Positions 48,786 to 58,321 are shown, counted from the first letter of the stretch. The stretch: 64,000 bases of DNA from Shewanella psychrotolerans (GCF_019457595.1 NZ_CP080419.1:3782001-3846000); one strand, 5' to 3'. The notes: a model not told the origin generated them from the letters alone. Translations and numbers: made by a program.

Positions 48786-50228
48786 CTAAGATTTTTGTGC
48801 AATCCAAGTTAGCTGCGGTAATGTTGTTAAGTCGAGGCAGTCACCAAACTCGGCAATCTCCCCATGGACAGAAGAGGCTTCGTCACCCTCTTGTAACTTT
48901 TTGAGTAGGCCTTTTTGCGCCTCAACCTCACCGTGTACCAACACTACTGGCGGCGTATTGTTAAAATGACGATACCAGTTAAGTAACTCAGCTTGATCGG
49001 CATGTGCCGAGAGCCCGCCTATTGTATGGAGCTTGGCATTCACAGGAATACTCTCTCCATGTATCGTCAAACTTTCAGCACCATCGACTAACAAGCGCCC
49101 AGGAGTTCCGATGGCTTGATATCCACAAATAATGACATCCGATAGCGGGTTGGCGAGATTATGCGCCAAATGACAACGAATTCGGCCTCCATTACACATT
49201 CCACTGCCAGCGATAATAATAAGCCCTGCATGAATATGGTTAAGCGCCATTGACTCATCGGTCGTATCAATAAAATCAACGTTGGAGAGTAAAGGGTGTT
49301 GGCCTGGGGATAGACGAGTAAAACGTTTAAAGTCTTCATCCATCAAATTGTAATTGCCAACATAAACTTGGGTCGCTTTAATTGCCATCGGGCTATCTAA
49401 ACAGATCCTCCACCGCCCAAGATCCCATTCTTTAGCGTACAGATGAAACAGGTAAAGCAGCTCTTGAGCCCGCCCCACTGAAAACGCTGGTAATAGAATA
49501 TTACCTCTGCTTTGCTTGATGGTTGTGGCAAAAATAGCTTTCAACTCAGCTAATGTCTCATCCCAGCTTCTGTGGAGCCTGTCACCATAAGTACTTTCCA
49601 TCAACACCAAGTCGGCCTCTTCTATCAAGGTGGGATCATCGAGTATTGGCATGCCAGCTCGGCCCAAATCACCACTAAAAACCAGCTTTTTACGCTGATC
49701 CTTTGGCCCTATCCATAATTCAACAATCGCCGAACCCAGAATATGTCCAGCATCAGAGAGGCACACGGTTAGATTGGGGAGCACTTGAGTATGTTGGCCA
49801 TAATCGAGTGCAACAAACTGCTGCATTACCGCGTCGACATCCTCCTCGGTAAATAGTGGTTCGATAGGTTCAAGATCGTTTTTAATGCGCTTTTTATTGG
49901 TGCGCTCTGCATCGCGAAATTGCAGCATAGCCGCATCTTTAAGCATTACCGCACACAGCTCTACCGTGGCTTTGTGACTAAAAATCGGTCCCGTAAAACC
50001 CGATTTAATCAGTAGCGGTAAACGACCAGAATGATCAATATGAGCATGGCTTAATACGACAGCATGGATCTGCGCCGCATCGAAAGGAAACGGCTCATGA
50101 TTTCGCATAGCATCAAGTTTACCTCCTTGGATCATGCCGCAATCGAGCAACACCTGCCGCCCATCGATATTAAGCAGATGACAGGACCCGGTCACCTCCT
50201 GAGTGGCTCCTAAAAATGTAAGCGTCAT
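48786..50228 (-). CDS. MBL-fold/beta-CASP RNA-processing nuclease family
   Basis: 480 residues from the ATG at 50228 (MTLTFLGATQEVTGS); six upstream residues are dropped. Motif 2 of the metallo-beta-lactamase fold is SHAHIDHSG (His61, His63, Asp65, His66); the beta-CASP insert holds ADLVLMESTYGDRLH and SGMCNGGRI; the C-terminal RMMBL part has GLSAHADQAELL and LVHGE. The family includes archaeal and eukaryotic CPSF-like endonucleases; the bacterial substrate is unknown. Single gene. Confidence 0.88.
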   Translation of the reverse strand: MTLTFLGATQEVTGSCHLLNIDGRQVLLDCGMIQGGKLDAMRNHEPFPFDAAQIHAVVLSHAHIDHSGRLPLLIKSGFTGPIFSHKATVELCAVMLKDAAMLQFRDAERTNKKRIKNDLEPIEPLFTEEDVDAVMQQFVALDYGQHTQVLPNLTVCLSDAGHILGSAIVELWIGPKDQRKKLVFSGDLGRAGMPILDDPTLIEEADLVLMESTYGDRLHRSWDETLAELKAIFATTIKQSRGNILLPAFSVGRAQELLYLFHLYAKEWDLGRWRICLDSPMAIKATQVYVGNYNLMDEDFKRFTRLSPGQHPLLSNVDFIDTTDESMALNHIHAGLIIIAGSGMCNGGRIRCHLAHNLANPLSDVIICGYQAIGTPGRLLVDGAESLTIHGESIPVNAKLHTIGGLSAHADQAELLNWYRHFNNTPPVVLVHGEVEAQKGLLKKLQEGDEASSVHGEIAEFGDCLDLTTLPQLTWIAQKS

Positions 50229-50514
50229 CATACTTATCATCCTCATCTAATCGTTAGGCAAAATTTGGTGATAAAACAGGTTAGCAATATGATCATAGGT
50301 TTCATCTAAATATATGATTTATGCTAAATCAAAGTATAGTTCGGTGAATTGTATGTGATGGATGAGAACTGCATTTAAAATAAAAACTTACTAGGTTTAA
50401 GAGTTAAAAGACAAGCTCTTCAATTGCTGGCTAATTAAGCAGAAAAACATCAAAATTAAGTTCACTATTGGGTTAGTTATCCTCTATAGTGGATAAAAAA
50501 CGAATAAGCTTTTT

Positions 50515-51684
50515 ATGATTACCGATCCCCTAGCTCAACAGCTTATCTTTTTCATCTGCCTACTTGCGACGACAGCAACACTCGCATGGGGAGCGATGGC
50601 GTATCCTTTGCGCATTGCGCCGCGTGCCAGTGGCTACTTTTCTGTTGCTAATTTATTTTTATTAATTGGGGTTATTTTAACCAGCCAACGAAGTAGCGAC
50701 CCGAGTTATTTATATTGGCCCATTGCCAACATCATGATACTAATGGGTTTCTTATTGTTAAGACATGGCACCCAACGACTGTTTCGCCTAAAAAGCAGTA
50801 TAAAAACCGACTGCGTATTATTGACAGTATTCACAGTGCTTATTGCACTACAAGAGCCGGGCCCACAGTCGAATCAAATCGTAGGTATTTTATTTTCTTC
50901 AATGGCAGCGCTCAGCTTCCTACTGCTAGCAAAAGATAATCGAATTGCGCTGGCACCTTCTCTCAACCTAACCTTCATCTTGTTATTACTCAGTCCCATT
51001 ATTGTTCTAGCTTTCATTTTTACCTTACGAACCCTACTACTGCTATTCGCACCCTCCTTGGGTTCTCACATGGCTAACCTACAGAGTGCCGACGCTATAC
51101 CTATGCTGTGGTTTTTCGTCATGATGACACTGTTAGTTAACGTAGTCATGATAGGAAATGCATTAACGCGGCTGGTACAAAAAATCCGTTTACAAGCAGA
51201 CAAAGATTATCTGACGGGTCTTTGGAATCGACGTGCAATGCATCAACGGCTTGCACTCCTCCACCAATGCTGGCTTAGAGATGGCAAAACCTACAGTTTG
51301 ATCTTATTTGATCTGGATTACTTCAAAGAAATAAATGATAACTACAGCCACGCCGCAGGTGATCATGTCCTTATTCAAACGGCGACTGAATTAAGCAAAG
51401 TAATACGCGCAATTGATACCTTTAGCCGATATGGCGGTGAGGAGTTTTTGATCATATTACCCGCTACCGATGCACAGCAAGTTGCTATCATCACTGACAA
51501 GCTAAGATCAAAACTGAATTCGTCCCCCGTCATTTGGCAAGATAACGCTATTCCGATAACAGCAAGTTTTGGCACTGCCACCGTAAGCCAATTAGATACC
51601 CCTGAAACCATGCTAATTAAGGCAGACAAAGCCATGTACCGCGCTAAACACACCGGACGAAATAATATCTGTAGCGCGACATAA
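50515..51684 (+). CDS. membrane-bound diguanylate cyclase
   Basis: 389 residues. About six N-terminal membrane helices (1-215) with no recognised sensor fold, then a GGDEF domain with LTGLWNRRAM, FDLDYFKEINDNYSHAAGD, and the active site RYGGEEF (GGEEF at 307-311). The product-inhibition site RxxD (RAID) is five residues before it, so the enzyme should make c-di-GMP and be feedback-inhibited. No EAL domain. Single gene. Confidence 0.9.
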   Translation: MITDPLAQQLIFFICLLATTATLAWGAMAYPLRIAPRASGYFSVANLFLLIGVILTSQRSSDPSYLYWPIANIMILMGFLLLRHGTQRLFRLKSSIKTDCVLLTVFTVLIALQEPGPQSNQIVGILFSSMAALSFLLLAKDNRIALAPSLNLTFILLLLSPIIVLAFIFTLRTLLLLFAPSLGSHMANLQSADAIPMLWFFVMMTLLVNVVMIGNALTRLVQKIRLQADKDYLTGLWNRRAMHQRLALLHQCWLRDGKTYSLILFDLDYFKEINDNYSHAAGDHVLIQTATELSKVIRAIDTFSRYGGEEFLIILPATDAQQVAIITDKLRSKLNSSPVIWQDNAIPITASFGTATVSQLDTPETMLIKADKAMYRAKHTGRNNICSAT

Positions 51685-51742
51685 TCCAACTCGTTATGGG
51701 AGCAATGCAATCTAATGCACGCCCCCAAGCAAAAGAGAGCAT

Positions 51743-52240
51743 TTATGACTCAAACTGGCGTAGCCACTGCTTAAATAGGCTATTTAGCAGCACTTTATCT
51801 TCTGCAGATAATCCTTGCGTAAGTTTCAGCTGAATAGCGACATGAGCTTCAATAACCGTATCAATTACAGCTAAACCTTCCACACTCAAGGCCACTTTCA
51901 CGCTGCGACGATCTTGAGTGCAGTGAGTCCGAACGATCAAGCCTTTACTTTCGAGCTTATCGATGCGATTAGTCATAGCACCGGATGTCAACATCATTGA
52001 CGATAGTAAATCAGATGGAGTAAGTGAATAAGGCTTACCACTTCGGCGAATGGTAGCCAAAACATCAAATTCTCCCATCGTCAAACCAAACTTTTTATGA
52101 CATGCCGATATGTCAGCTTCAATATGCTTAAACAGCCTCATCATACGACCCAATATTGCCATCGGCAGTGTATCTAATTGAGGTTTTTCCTTCGCCCACT
52201 GTGCTACAAGGTTATCAACATCATCTTGGATCGGATTCAT
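51743..52240 (-). CDS. MarR-family transcriptional regulator
   Basis: 165 residues. Winged helix with GEFDVLATIRRSGKPYSLTPSDLLSSMMLTSGAMTNRIDKLE (recognition helix), the wing GLIVRTHCTQDRRSVKVALS, and helices for dimerisation at both ends. It diverges from an EamA-type exporter gene. Two matching inverted repeats lie between them and fit MarR operators, so it probably represses itself and the exporter. The ligand is unknown. Confidence 0.88.
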   Translation of the reverse strand: MNPIQDDVDNLVAQWAKEKPQLDTLPMAILGRMMRLFKHIEADISACHKKFGLTMGEFDVLATIRRSGKPYSLTPSDLLSSMMLTSGAMTNRIDKLESKGLIVRTHCTQDRRSVKVALSVEGLAVIDTVIEAHVAIQLKLTQGLSAEDKVLLNSLFKQWLRQFES

Positions 52241-52342
52241 ATTTTATATTGCCCTACAGAAAATTATGGCGGTCATTACTCAGCCTATAGCTTAAATAAA
52301 CATCATCTAGTCACACGCTTATCATACCTTGGGCGAACCCAT

Positions 52343-52362
52343 TTATCTTTGCATTAAGATAA
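52343..52362. promoter_or_regulatory. MarR-type operator 1
   Basis: TTATCTT, six bases, AAGATAA: a perfect inverted repeat with 7-base arms. A second, near-identical site lies at 52411-52426. The centre-to-centre distance is about 66 bases. Placement between divergent regulator and exporter fits joint control. Confidence 0.6.
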
Positions 52363-52410
52363 TTAACTGCGAGATACTTTACAAGGTGTAAATTTAAGTG
52401 CAAACTAACT

Positions 52411-52426
52411 ATCTTTACATTAAGAT
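52411..52426. promoter_or_regulatory. MarR-type operator 2
   Basis: ATCTT, TACATT, AAGAT: the same inverted repeat as at 52345-52360 with one base changed in the spacer. It lies 20 bases before the exporter ATG, where binding would block its transcription or early elongation. Confidence 0.6.
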
Positions 52427-52445
52427 TCTTTTTACAGAGATAAAT

Positions 52446-53330
52446 ATGAATGTACTGTTGGCTATGATCCCAGCCTTTTTCTGGGGCACCACTTATGCGA
52501 TGACCCAGTTCACGTTGCCAGATTGGCCACCACTGCTGCTTGGTGCACTTAGGGCTTTGCCTGCTGGCTTGATATTGCTAGCCATAAAGCCAACATTGCC
52601 ACAACGACAAGATTGGTCGATATTACTCAAACTCGGTTTTATTAATATTGCTGCCTTTTTCAGCCTAATATTTGTGATGGCGTTGACACTCCCATCGGCG
52701 ATATCGGGTGTCGGAATGATCTCTGTTCCGGTATTTGCCATGTTATTTCATTGGATGGTCAGCAAACGCCGCCCCGGAAAAATACCGTCATTTTTCGGAG
52801 CCTTGCTAATTATTCTCGCGTGGTTTCTATTTGATCCTAATGCCATTAGCCTCAATCCTATTGGACTCTTGGCCATGTTAGCGGCAATCGGGTGCATTAT
52901 AGTAGGAAGCACTATCACCAAAGCACTAGGGAATAGAATTCATTGGTGGACAGTATTAACCTGGCAATTGATTTTAGGTGGCGCAATACTGACATTAGTC
53001 GCCTTTGTTCACAGCCTCGTTGAACCACAAAGTTATATAGAGAGCATTAGTCACTTCAGCTTAAACAATGCGTTAGGACTTATTTGGATCATACTGCTCA
53101 ATACCGTTCTGGGATACATAATGTATGTATGGCTACTTCAACGTATGAGCGTAGTCGATTTTACCTTTGGTGGTATCGCTAACCCTGTCGCAGGAATTGT
53201 CGCTGGTATGGTATTGCTAAATGAAACATTTACCCCACATCAATATCTCCTCATGACTGGCATGATATTGGCTTCATTGATGCCTCAAATTATTGAGATA
53301 ATTAATAAAAAGAAGGTTGAGAGATACTAA
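52446..53330 (+). CDS. EamA-family (DMT) exporter
   Basis: 294 residues from the ATG at 52446 (MNVLLAMIPAFFWG); a longer frame from 52398 runs through the operator and is rejected. Ten membrane helices in two EamA repeats (about 1-130 and 145-285), with PAFFWGTTYAMTQF at the first and NPVAGIVAGMVLLNE at the second. It exports a small metabolite of unknown kind, probably in response to the divergent MarR regulator. Confidence 0.85.
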   Translation: MNVLLAMIPAFFWGTTYAMTQFTLPDWPPLLLGALRALPAGLILLAIKPTLPQRQDWSILLKLGFINIAAFFSLIFVMALTLPSAISGVGMISVPVFAMLFHWMVSKRRPGKIPSFFGALLIILAWFLFDPNAISLNPIGLLAMLAAIGCIIVGSTITKALGNRIHWWTVLTWQLILGGAILTLVAFVHSLVEPQSYIESISHFSLNNALGLIWIILLNTVLGYIMYVWLLQRMSVVDFTFGGIANPVAGIVAGMVLLNETFTPHQYLLMTGMILASLMPQIIEIINKKKVERY

Positions 53331-53390
53331 GTAATCTGCTTAACTAAATGTTAAACTTTAGCTTTATCACTCAAATCATGGAGTATTGGA

Positions 53391-53600
53391 ATGAAGATCA
53401 GCGCGCGTAACACGTTAACAGGCAAAATAAAGGCAATCGAAATCGGGTCAGTTAACAATGAAGTCGTGATTGAACTCGCACCAGGTGTAGAGATCACATC
53501 AGTGGTAACCAAAAAATCTTGTGAACAGCTCGGACTTGTAGTGGGTGGCAGTGCTTATGCCATCATCAAAGCGAGTAATGTTATGGTTGCTGTTGACTAA
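53391..53600 (+). CDS. single-domain molybdate-binding (Mop/TOBE) protein
   Basis: 69 residues: one Mop domain, ISARNTLTGKIKAIEIGSVNNEVVIEL ... EITSVVTKKSCEQLGLVVGGSAYAIIKASNVMV. Such solitary molbindins oligomerise and store or buffer molybdate or tungstate. No modABC genes are near it. A strong GGAGTATTGGA-like site precedes the ATG. Confidence 0.88.
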   Translation: MKISARNTLTGKIKAIEIGSVNNEVVIELAPGVEITSVVTKKSCEQLGLVVGGSAYAIIKASNVMVAVD

Positions 53601-53797
53601 CATGACATAAAATAGCGGTAATAGAGCTGATATTATCGCTATTTTCAACTGATAACTAACGTGGAAATACGGCTTAAATAGATCAAAACTTGGGCCGATA
53701 ACCACGAAGTGGCAAACTCCTCTAAGCTCTCCTCCCCAGTTCCCCGTAAGATTAGCTCTAACTGCTAAACACGCTGAGTAGATCACTGATAGGGATA

Positions 53798-53825
53798 ATA
53801 AAAAAGCGCCTGAAAATTCAGACGC
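53798..53825 (-). terminator. terminator of the 51-residue gene
   Basis: GCGCCTGAA at 53806-53814 pairs with TTCAGACGC at 53817-53825, and on the minus strand the stem is followed by TTTTTTATTAT. It lies 58 bases past the stop of the small gene, and supports it as a real transcription unit. Confidence 0.8.
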
Positions 53826-53882
53826 CAATTTGGCTTATTAAACTCATATTCATTAGCCTGACGAGCAGCAATAGTTTAATAA

Positions 53883-54038
53883 TCAGTTATATCCCAGCAC
53901 GTAGCAATCAGGCTCTTCATCTTTAAGATCCGTCTCGTCGCCATCTAATATCCGCTTGAGAAATAAGTTACGCTGCTTTTTGAAATGCTCAGGATCTTTC
54001 TCTGATAAGGTCGATGCTTGATTGAAGTTGTTTTCCAT
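53883..54038 (-). CDS. 51-residue hydrophilic protein of unknown function
   Basis: ATG at 54038, TGA at 53883; 51 residues, beginning MENNFNQAST and ending ACTYVLGYN-like (CYVLGYN). It is highly charged (KDPEHFKKQRN, DGDETDLKDEEPD), with no membrane segment or signal. It has its own downstream terminator, which makes it more than a chance frame. No family is recognised. Confidence 0.55.
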   Translation of the reverse strand: MENNFNQASTLSEKDPEHFKKQRNLFLKRILDGDETDLKDEEPDCYVLGYN

Positions 54039-54754
54039 AATACATACCAAATGTTCATTTATTTATAATTGCCTAACGCTAATTAAGCATTTGGCAGCAC
54101 AGTAAAAATTACAAGCCGTTTTATTTATCAAACGGTATATTAGTGAGTTATAGCTTTAACTAGCCGTTTGTCAATCAGTTTTATTGGTCATACAACTGAA
54201 CCAAAAAAACTAAACCTGATGAGCCAAAAAACAATAAGCATCTGATTAAAAAACCAAATAAATGAGTTCACTTTGGATTTTTATTATTGAAAAAATAAAC
54301 CAGACCGTAAAATGCCCTATAAAAAATAATGATTTAATCGCTAATATTAGCTAAACCACAGTGCTCATTAAAACAAACATCTGTTTGAATTTACTATTTA
54401 ATTAATACCAATGACACTGGCATCATTGCCATGAAACTAGACCTTATGGCTTATCTAAAACTCGGTAATAGACTATAGACTCGGGTCATATTTAGGCAGC
54501 TTAATGAATACGCGAGCATTTTTCAGCAATCGACTCCCTGACTAATATTGGCTCCGATAGATTTTATATTACTTGGCTTTAATGATGCCTTTTACAACCA
54601 CTTTGAAAGGCTAGCTCAGCGTGTCGTAAACAATTAAGTAACCGCCGCTAAGATACTGATTAAAATTAATTAATCGCAAAAATTTGCTGCATAAGAACTA
54701 AAACGATATTCTCGTCTACACTATGGATTTACATCAAAATCAGGAACTAACGTC
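54039..54754. other. AT-rich intergenic region, no gene seen
   Basis: About 700 bases with many short A/T runs and stops in all frames. It should hold the promoter of the small minus-strand gene (left) and of the lipoprotein gene (right). A short CCGTTT/AAACGG stem lies near 54118-54137. No repeat copy or RNA gene was recognised. Confidence 0.5.
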
Positions 54755-55402
54755 ATGAACAAACAGTCTTTACTACTTTTAGGATTAAGTATTGTACTTT
54801 TAGGATGTGGCGTAAAAAGCGAGCAAATGTCTTCCGTCTACGATTCACCAGCAGATGTATCATCCACTCATGTTGCTCCCAGCTATGACTGCAGTAATTC
54901 CTCATTAAATAGCATTGAAACCCTTATTTGCCGGGATGATGAACTCGCTAAACTGGACAATCACATGAGCACGGTTTATAGACAAGCAATAACCAAAGCC
55001 CAAAACGAACATCCGCCAATATTAAAAGTTGAACAGCAAGGATGGATAAAAGGCCGTAACGATTGCTGGAAGAGTGCAGATAAAAAACAATGCATCACCG
55101 AAAGCTACACAAACCGAATCACTGAATTACAGGCTAAATATCGTCTGGTCGCACACTCTCAGGCTATATTTTACCGCTGTGATAACAATCCAGCCAAAGA
55201 GGTCGTTGTCACTTATTTCGAAACCACGCCAGCCAGCCTTATTGCCGAGCATGGTGACCAAACATCGTTTATGACAATACAGCCAAGTGGCAGCGGCGCT
55301 AAATATCAAGGTCAAAATGAGCAACTGTGGGAGCACCATGGTGAAGCAACTATTATTTGGGGTTATCAGGCACCAGAGATGAACTGCAAAGTCGTCAAAT
55401 AG
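54755..55402 (+). CDS. lipoprotein with LprI-like and MliC-like lysozyme-inhibitor domains
   Basis: 215 residues. Lipobox LLGC puts the lipid on Cys18. Residues about 46-125 are DUF1311/LprI-like: YDCSNSS, IETLICRDDELAKLDNHMSTVYRQA, and GWIKGRNDCW, with paired Cys. Residues about 140-213 are MliC-like: FYRCDNN, EVVVTYFE, SGSGAKYQ, LWEHHGEATIIWG, and a last Cys. Both families block lysozymes, so this looks like a two-headed inhibitor, outer-membrane or periplasm-facing. A PhoD-like gene follows 32 bases later. Confidence 0.75.
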   Translation: MNKQSLLLLGLSIVLLGCGVKSEQMSSVYDSPADVSSTHVAPSYDCSNSSLNSIETLICRDDELAKLDNHMSTVYRQAITKAQNEHPPILKVEQQGWIKGRNDCWKSADKKQCITESYTNRITELQAKYRLVAHSQAIFYRCDNNPAKEVVVTYFETTPASLIAEHGDQTSFMTIQPSGSGAKYQGQNEQLWEHHGEATIIWGYQAPEMNCKVVK

Positions 55403-55434
55403 CTATAGCCTGTACCGCGCGAGATTGGGACTTA

Positions 55435-57342
55435 ATGGATAAAAATAGAAACAGAATGTCATCGAAACTTCCTTTGCTACTGGCTGGACCGATACTACGC
55501 CACTGCGATCAACACAATTTCACGCTGTGGATGGTAACCAGCAGCCCTTTAAACGATCTCGACTTACATTTAGGCGCAAACCTACATCGACTTAACCAAG
55601 ATGAAATCCATTATTTCAAATTAGGTGAACATGCGCATCAGTACCTAATCCATCTTAGCCGTCCACAATTAAATCCTCTCAATATCGCCATAGATTATCA
55701 GCTTATCGACACAGTTCACGGTGATCTATTGAGTAAGATCGACGGCTTAACCTATTCAAATCAACCTCATCCGCAATTTGTTATCAAACCGGAGATAGAT
55801 AAACTTCTTCATGGATCTTGCCGCAATGCCCATCACCATAGCGGCGATGCGTTAGTGGCATGCGACACCCTGTTAGAACAAGACCTGAGTGAAAAAGCTA
55901 GGCCGGCACTACTCATGCTCAGTGGCGATCAAGTCTATGTGGACGATGTGGCAGGCCCTATGCTGTTCGCCATCGGCAAAACCATCGAACTATTAAAGCT
56001 TAGTGATGAGCAGTTTCAACAAACCGCCCTGATTAATAGCAAGCAGATCAGCTATCATCCCGCAGCTATGTATCAACGGCATAAAAACCTACTCCCGCGT
56101 ACCGAATATCCAGCGGGGAGCGCGTTAGTTCGTTGGTACATTAATCATCCCATATTTACATCATCGATAGCCGAAAATCACTTAACCAGCTTGGCTGAAA
56201 TTACCGCGCTATACCTGCTCTATTGGTCACCAGAGCTATGGCAACTGTTCGATATCCCCAAACAAGTCAGCGGACTATCTGCCGCCAATAGCAGCCGCTG
56301 GCAACGAGAATGGACCCATTTACTCGAATTTAAAGCAGGGCTCACCCAAGTAAGGCGGCTATTCGCTCATCTGCCAACCTATATGATTTTTGATGATCAT
56401 GACATTACCGACGACTGGAATCTAACCGCAAAGTGGGAACAGGCAGCCTACGGACACCCGTTTTCGAAACGTATCATAGGTAATGCATTGATCGGCTATG
56501 CCCTGTTTCAGGGAATAGGTAATCAGCCCGAAAAGTTTAAGCAAGAGATCATACCCGAGTTAAGCACATTTTTAGCCCACCCCAATGAGCAGCAACATGA
56601 TGCCTTAATCGACACTCTGCTGGCATTTGAACAATGGCATTATCATCTAGATACTAGCCCCAAATTGGTGGTGCTCGATACGCGAACTCAACGCTGGCGT
56701 AGCGAATCAAACCTCGCTAAACCATCGGGTTTGATGGATTGGGAAGCCTTAATGGATCTACAGCAGCAACTTGTCGGTCAAGATAAGGTCATTATCGTAT
56801 CGGCAGCGCCAATATTTGGGGTAAAACTGATAGAAACAGTGCAACGTGTAGCGACCTTTTTTGGTGCGTCACTGCTGGTAGATGCTGAGAACTGGATGGC
56901 CCACCCAGGTACCGCCAATACCTTGTTGAGTATCTTTCAACACCGAAAAACACCTCAGCAATTTGTGATCTTGTCGGGTGATGTGCACTACTCATTTGCC
57001 TATGACATAGGGATCCGATTTCGCTCGATGAGCCCCAAAATCTATCAAATCACTAGCAGCGGAATCAAAAATCAATTTCCCGAAAAACTGTTACCTATTT
57101 TTGATAAATTTAATGGCTGGCTCTACGGACATTTCTCACCACTGAACTTCTTTACTAAACGAAAACGAATGTCTATTAGAGGTCGCAGGCCAAATGGTCA
57201 TCGCAGCCAACGGCTTATCAATAAAAGCGGTATAGGGTTAGTGACCTTATCTGCTGATGGTGCCCCTCAACAGATAAGTGTACTGCATGCAGATGCCTCC
57301 CAAACTCAATTTCTGCCACCCAAAAACAGCAAAAAAGAGTAA
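55435..57342 (+). CDS. PhoD-like metallophosphatase
   Basis: 635 residues from the ATG at 55435 (MDKNRNRM); the in-frame upstream part overlaps the lipoprotein gene and is rejected. Metallophosphatase motifs: HGSCRNAHHH, LMLSGDQVYVDD, FDDHDITDDW and LSGDVHYSFAYD. There is no signal peptide or Tat motif, so it seems cytosolic, unlike classical PhoD. Substrate unknown. It lies 32 bases after the lysozyme-inhibitor gene, probably in one transcript. Confidence 0.8.
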   Translation: MDKNRNRMSSKLPLLLAGPILRHCDQHNFTLWMVTSSPLNDLDLHLGANLHRLNQDEIHYFKLGEHAHQYLIHLSRPQLNPLNIAIDYQLIDTVHGDLLSKIDGLTYSNQPHPQFVIKPEIDKLLHGSCRNAHHHSGDALVACDTLLEQDLSEKARPALLMLSGDQVYVDDVAGPMLFAIGKTIELLKLSDEQFQQTALINSKQISYHPAAMYQRHKNLLPRTEYPAGSALVRWYINHPIFTSSIAENHLTSLAEITALYLLYWSPELWQLFDIPKQVSGLSAANSSRWQREWTHLLEFKAGLTQVRRLFAHLPTYMIFDDHDITDDWNLTAKWEQAAYGHPFSKRIIGNALIGYALFQGIGNQPEKFKQEIIPELSTFLAHPNEQQHDALIDTLLAFEQWHYHLDTSPKLVVLDTRTQRWRSESNLAKPSGLMDWEALMDLQQQLVGQDKVIIVSAAPIFGVKLIETVQRVATFFGASLLVDAENWMAHPGTANTLLSIFQHRKTPQQFVILSGDVHYSFAYDIGIRFRSMSPKIYQITSSGIKNQFPEKLLPIFDKFNGWLYGHFSPLNFFTKRKRMSIRGRRPNGHRSQRLINKSGIGLVTLSADGAPQQISVLHADASQTQFLPPKNSKKE

Positions 57343-57345
57343 GGG

Positions 57346-58254
57346 CTACAACTCAAGGTCTGCCAGTTGAATATCAATATGGCGGCCGCTAACGGGATCG
57401 GAAAATTCCACTCTTTGTGCTAATAGCTTTAAAGGATGACGGTAATCATCCACAGCAGGAGACAACAACTGTGGGTAACATCTGTCATTAACAATAGACA
57501 TCCCTATGCTTTGCATATGCACTCTAAGCTGGTGAGTTCTGCCTGTGATAGGCGAAAGTTCAAATCGACCGATACCATCACTCACCTCAAGCAAGGCTAT
57601 TTCTGAATGAGAGTTAGGCTCTCCTGAAATCACCTTTCTTAAAAATGAAGGCTCAGCTTTAACTAGCCGATTTTTTACACTCCAACACGCAGGCCGCGCC
57701 AGCCGACCATTAGCATATTGCTGGCTAAGTTCGGCAGTTAACGGCGCAAGGGCTTGATAGGTTTTATTGATCGCGCCATCACGAAACAGTCCATGATAGG
57801 CGTCTCGATGTTGCACATCTTTAATCAAGATGACTAAACCCGCAGTGGCTCTGTCGAGCCTGTGAGCTGGGACTAACTGTTCGAAACCCGTTTTGATTCG
57901 CAAGCGATTAACTAAACACTCGTTAACACATTGACCACTGGGATGAAGCGCTAGGTAATGGGGTTTATTGGCAATGATGATCCGTTCATCTTGATAGATA
58001 ATCGACTCATAGAGAGGGATTTTTGGCTCTTCAACTACTTCACGATAATAGAAGACTCTCTGCTTGGGCAAATATCGACTGTCAACGTCAATCCTATCGC
58101 CATTTTGCCAGTGTACTTTGCCATCGACGACTCTAGCGAACCAAACATCATAGGGAATTTGTGGAAATTTTATGGCTAAAAAATCGAGCACTGTCTCTGG
58201 GGCAGACTGACTTAACGGTAATACAATAGAGGATGCCTGCGTCGCCCTAACCAT
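57346..58254 (-). CDS. RluA-family pseudouridine synthase
   Basis: 302 residues. The N-terminal part (about 18-75) resembles an S4 domain, then the catalytic domain with the Asp134 in AHRLDRATAGLVIL and the motif GRTHQLRVHMQSIG. These enzymes isomerise uridine in rRNA or tRNA. The exact target cannot be told from sequence alone. It is convergent with the PhoD-like gene, with only three bases between the stops. Confidence 0.85.
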   Translation of the reverse strand: MVRATQASSIVLPLSQSAPETVLDFLAIKFPQIPYDVWFARVVDGKVHWQNGDRIDVDSRYLPKQRVFYYREVVEEPKIPLYESIIYQDERIIIANKPHYLALHPSGQCVNECLVNRLRIKTGFEQLVPAHRLDRATAGLVILIKDVQHRDAYHGLFRDGAINKTYQALAPLTAELSQQYANGRLARPACWSVKNRLVKAEPSFLRKVISGEPNSHSEIALLEVSDGIGRFELSPITGRTHQLRVHMQSIGMSIVNDRCYPQLLSPAVDDYRHPLKLLAQRVEFSDPVSGRHIDIQLADLEL

Positions 58255-58321
58255 AGCTATGCTGCCTGAAACAAAGAGAGGGCTATGTTAGCAAAAAAAG
58301 GAACCGCTATCAGATTATTTG

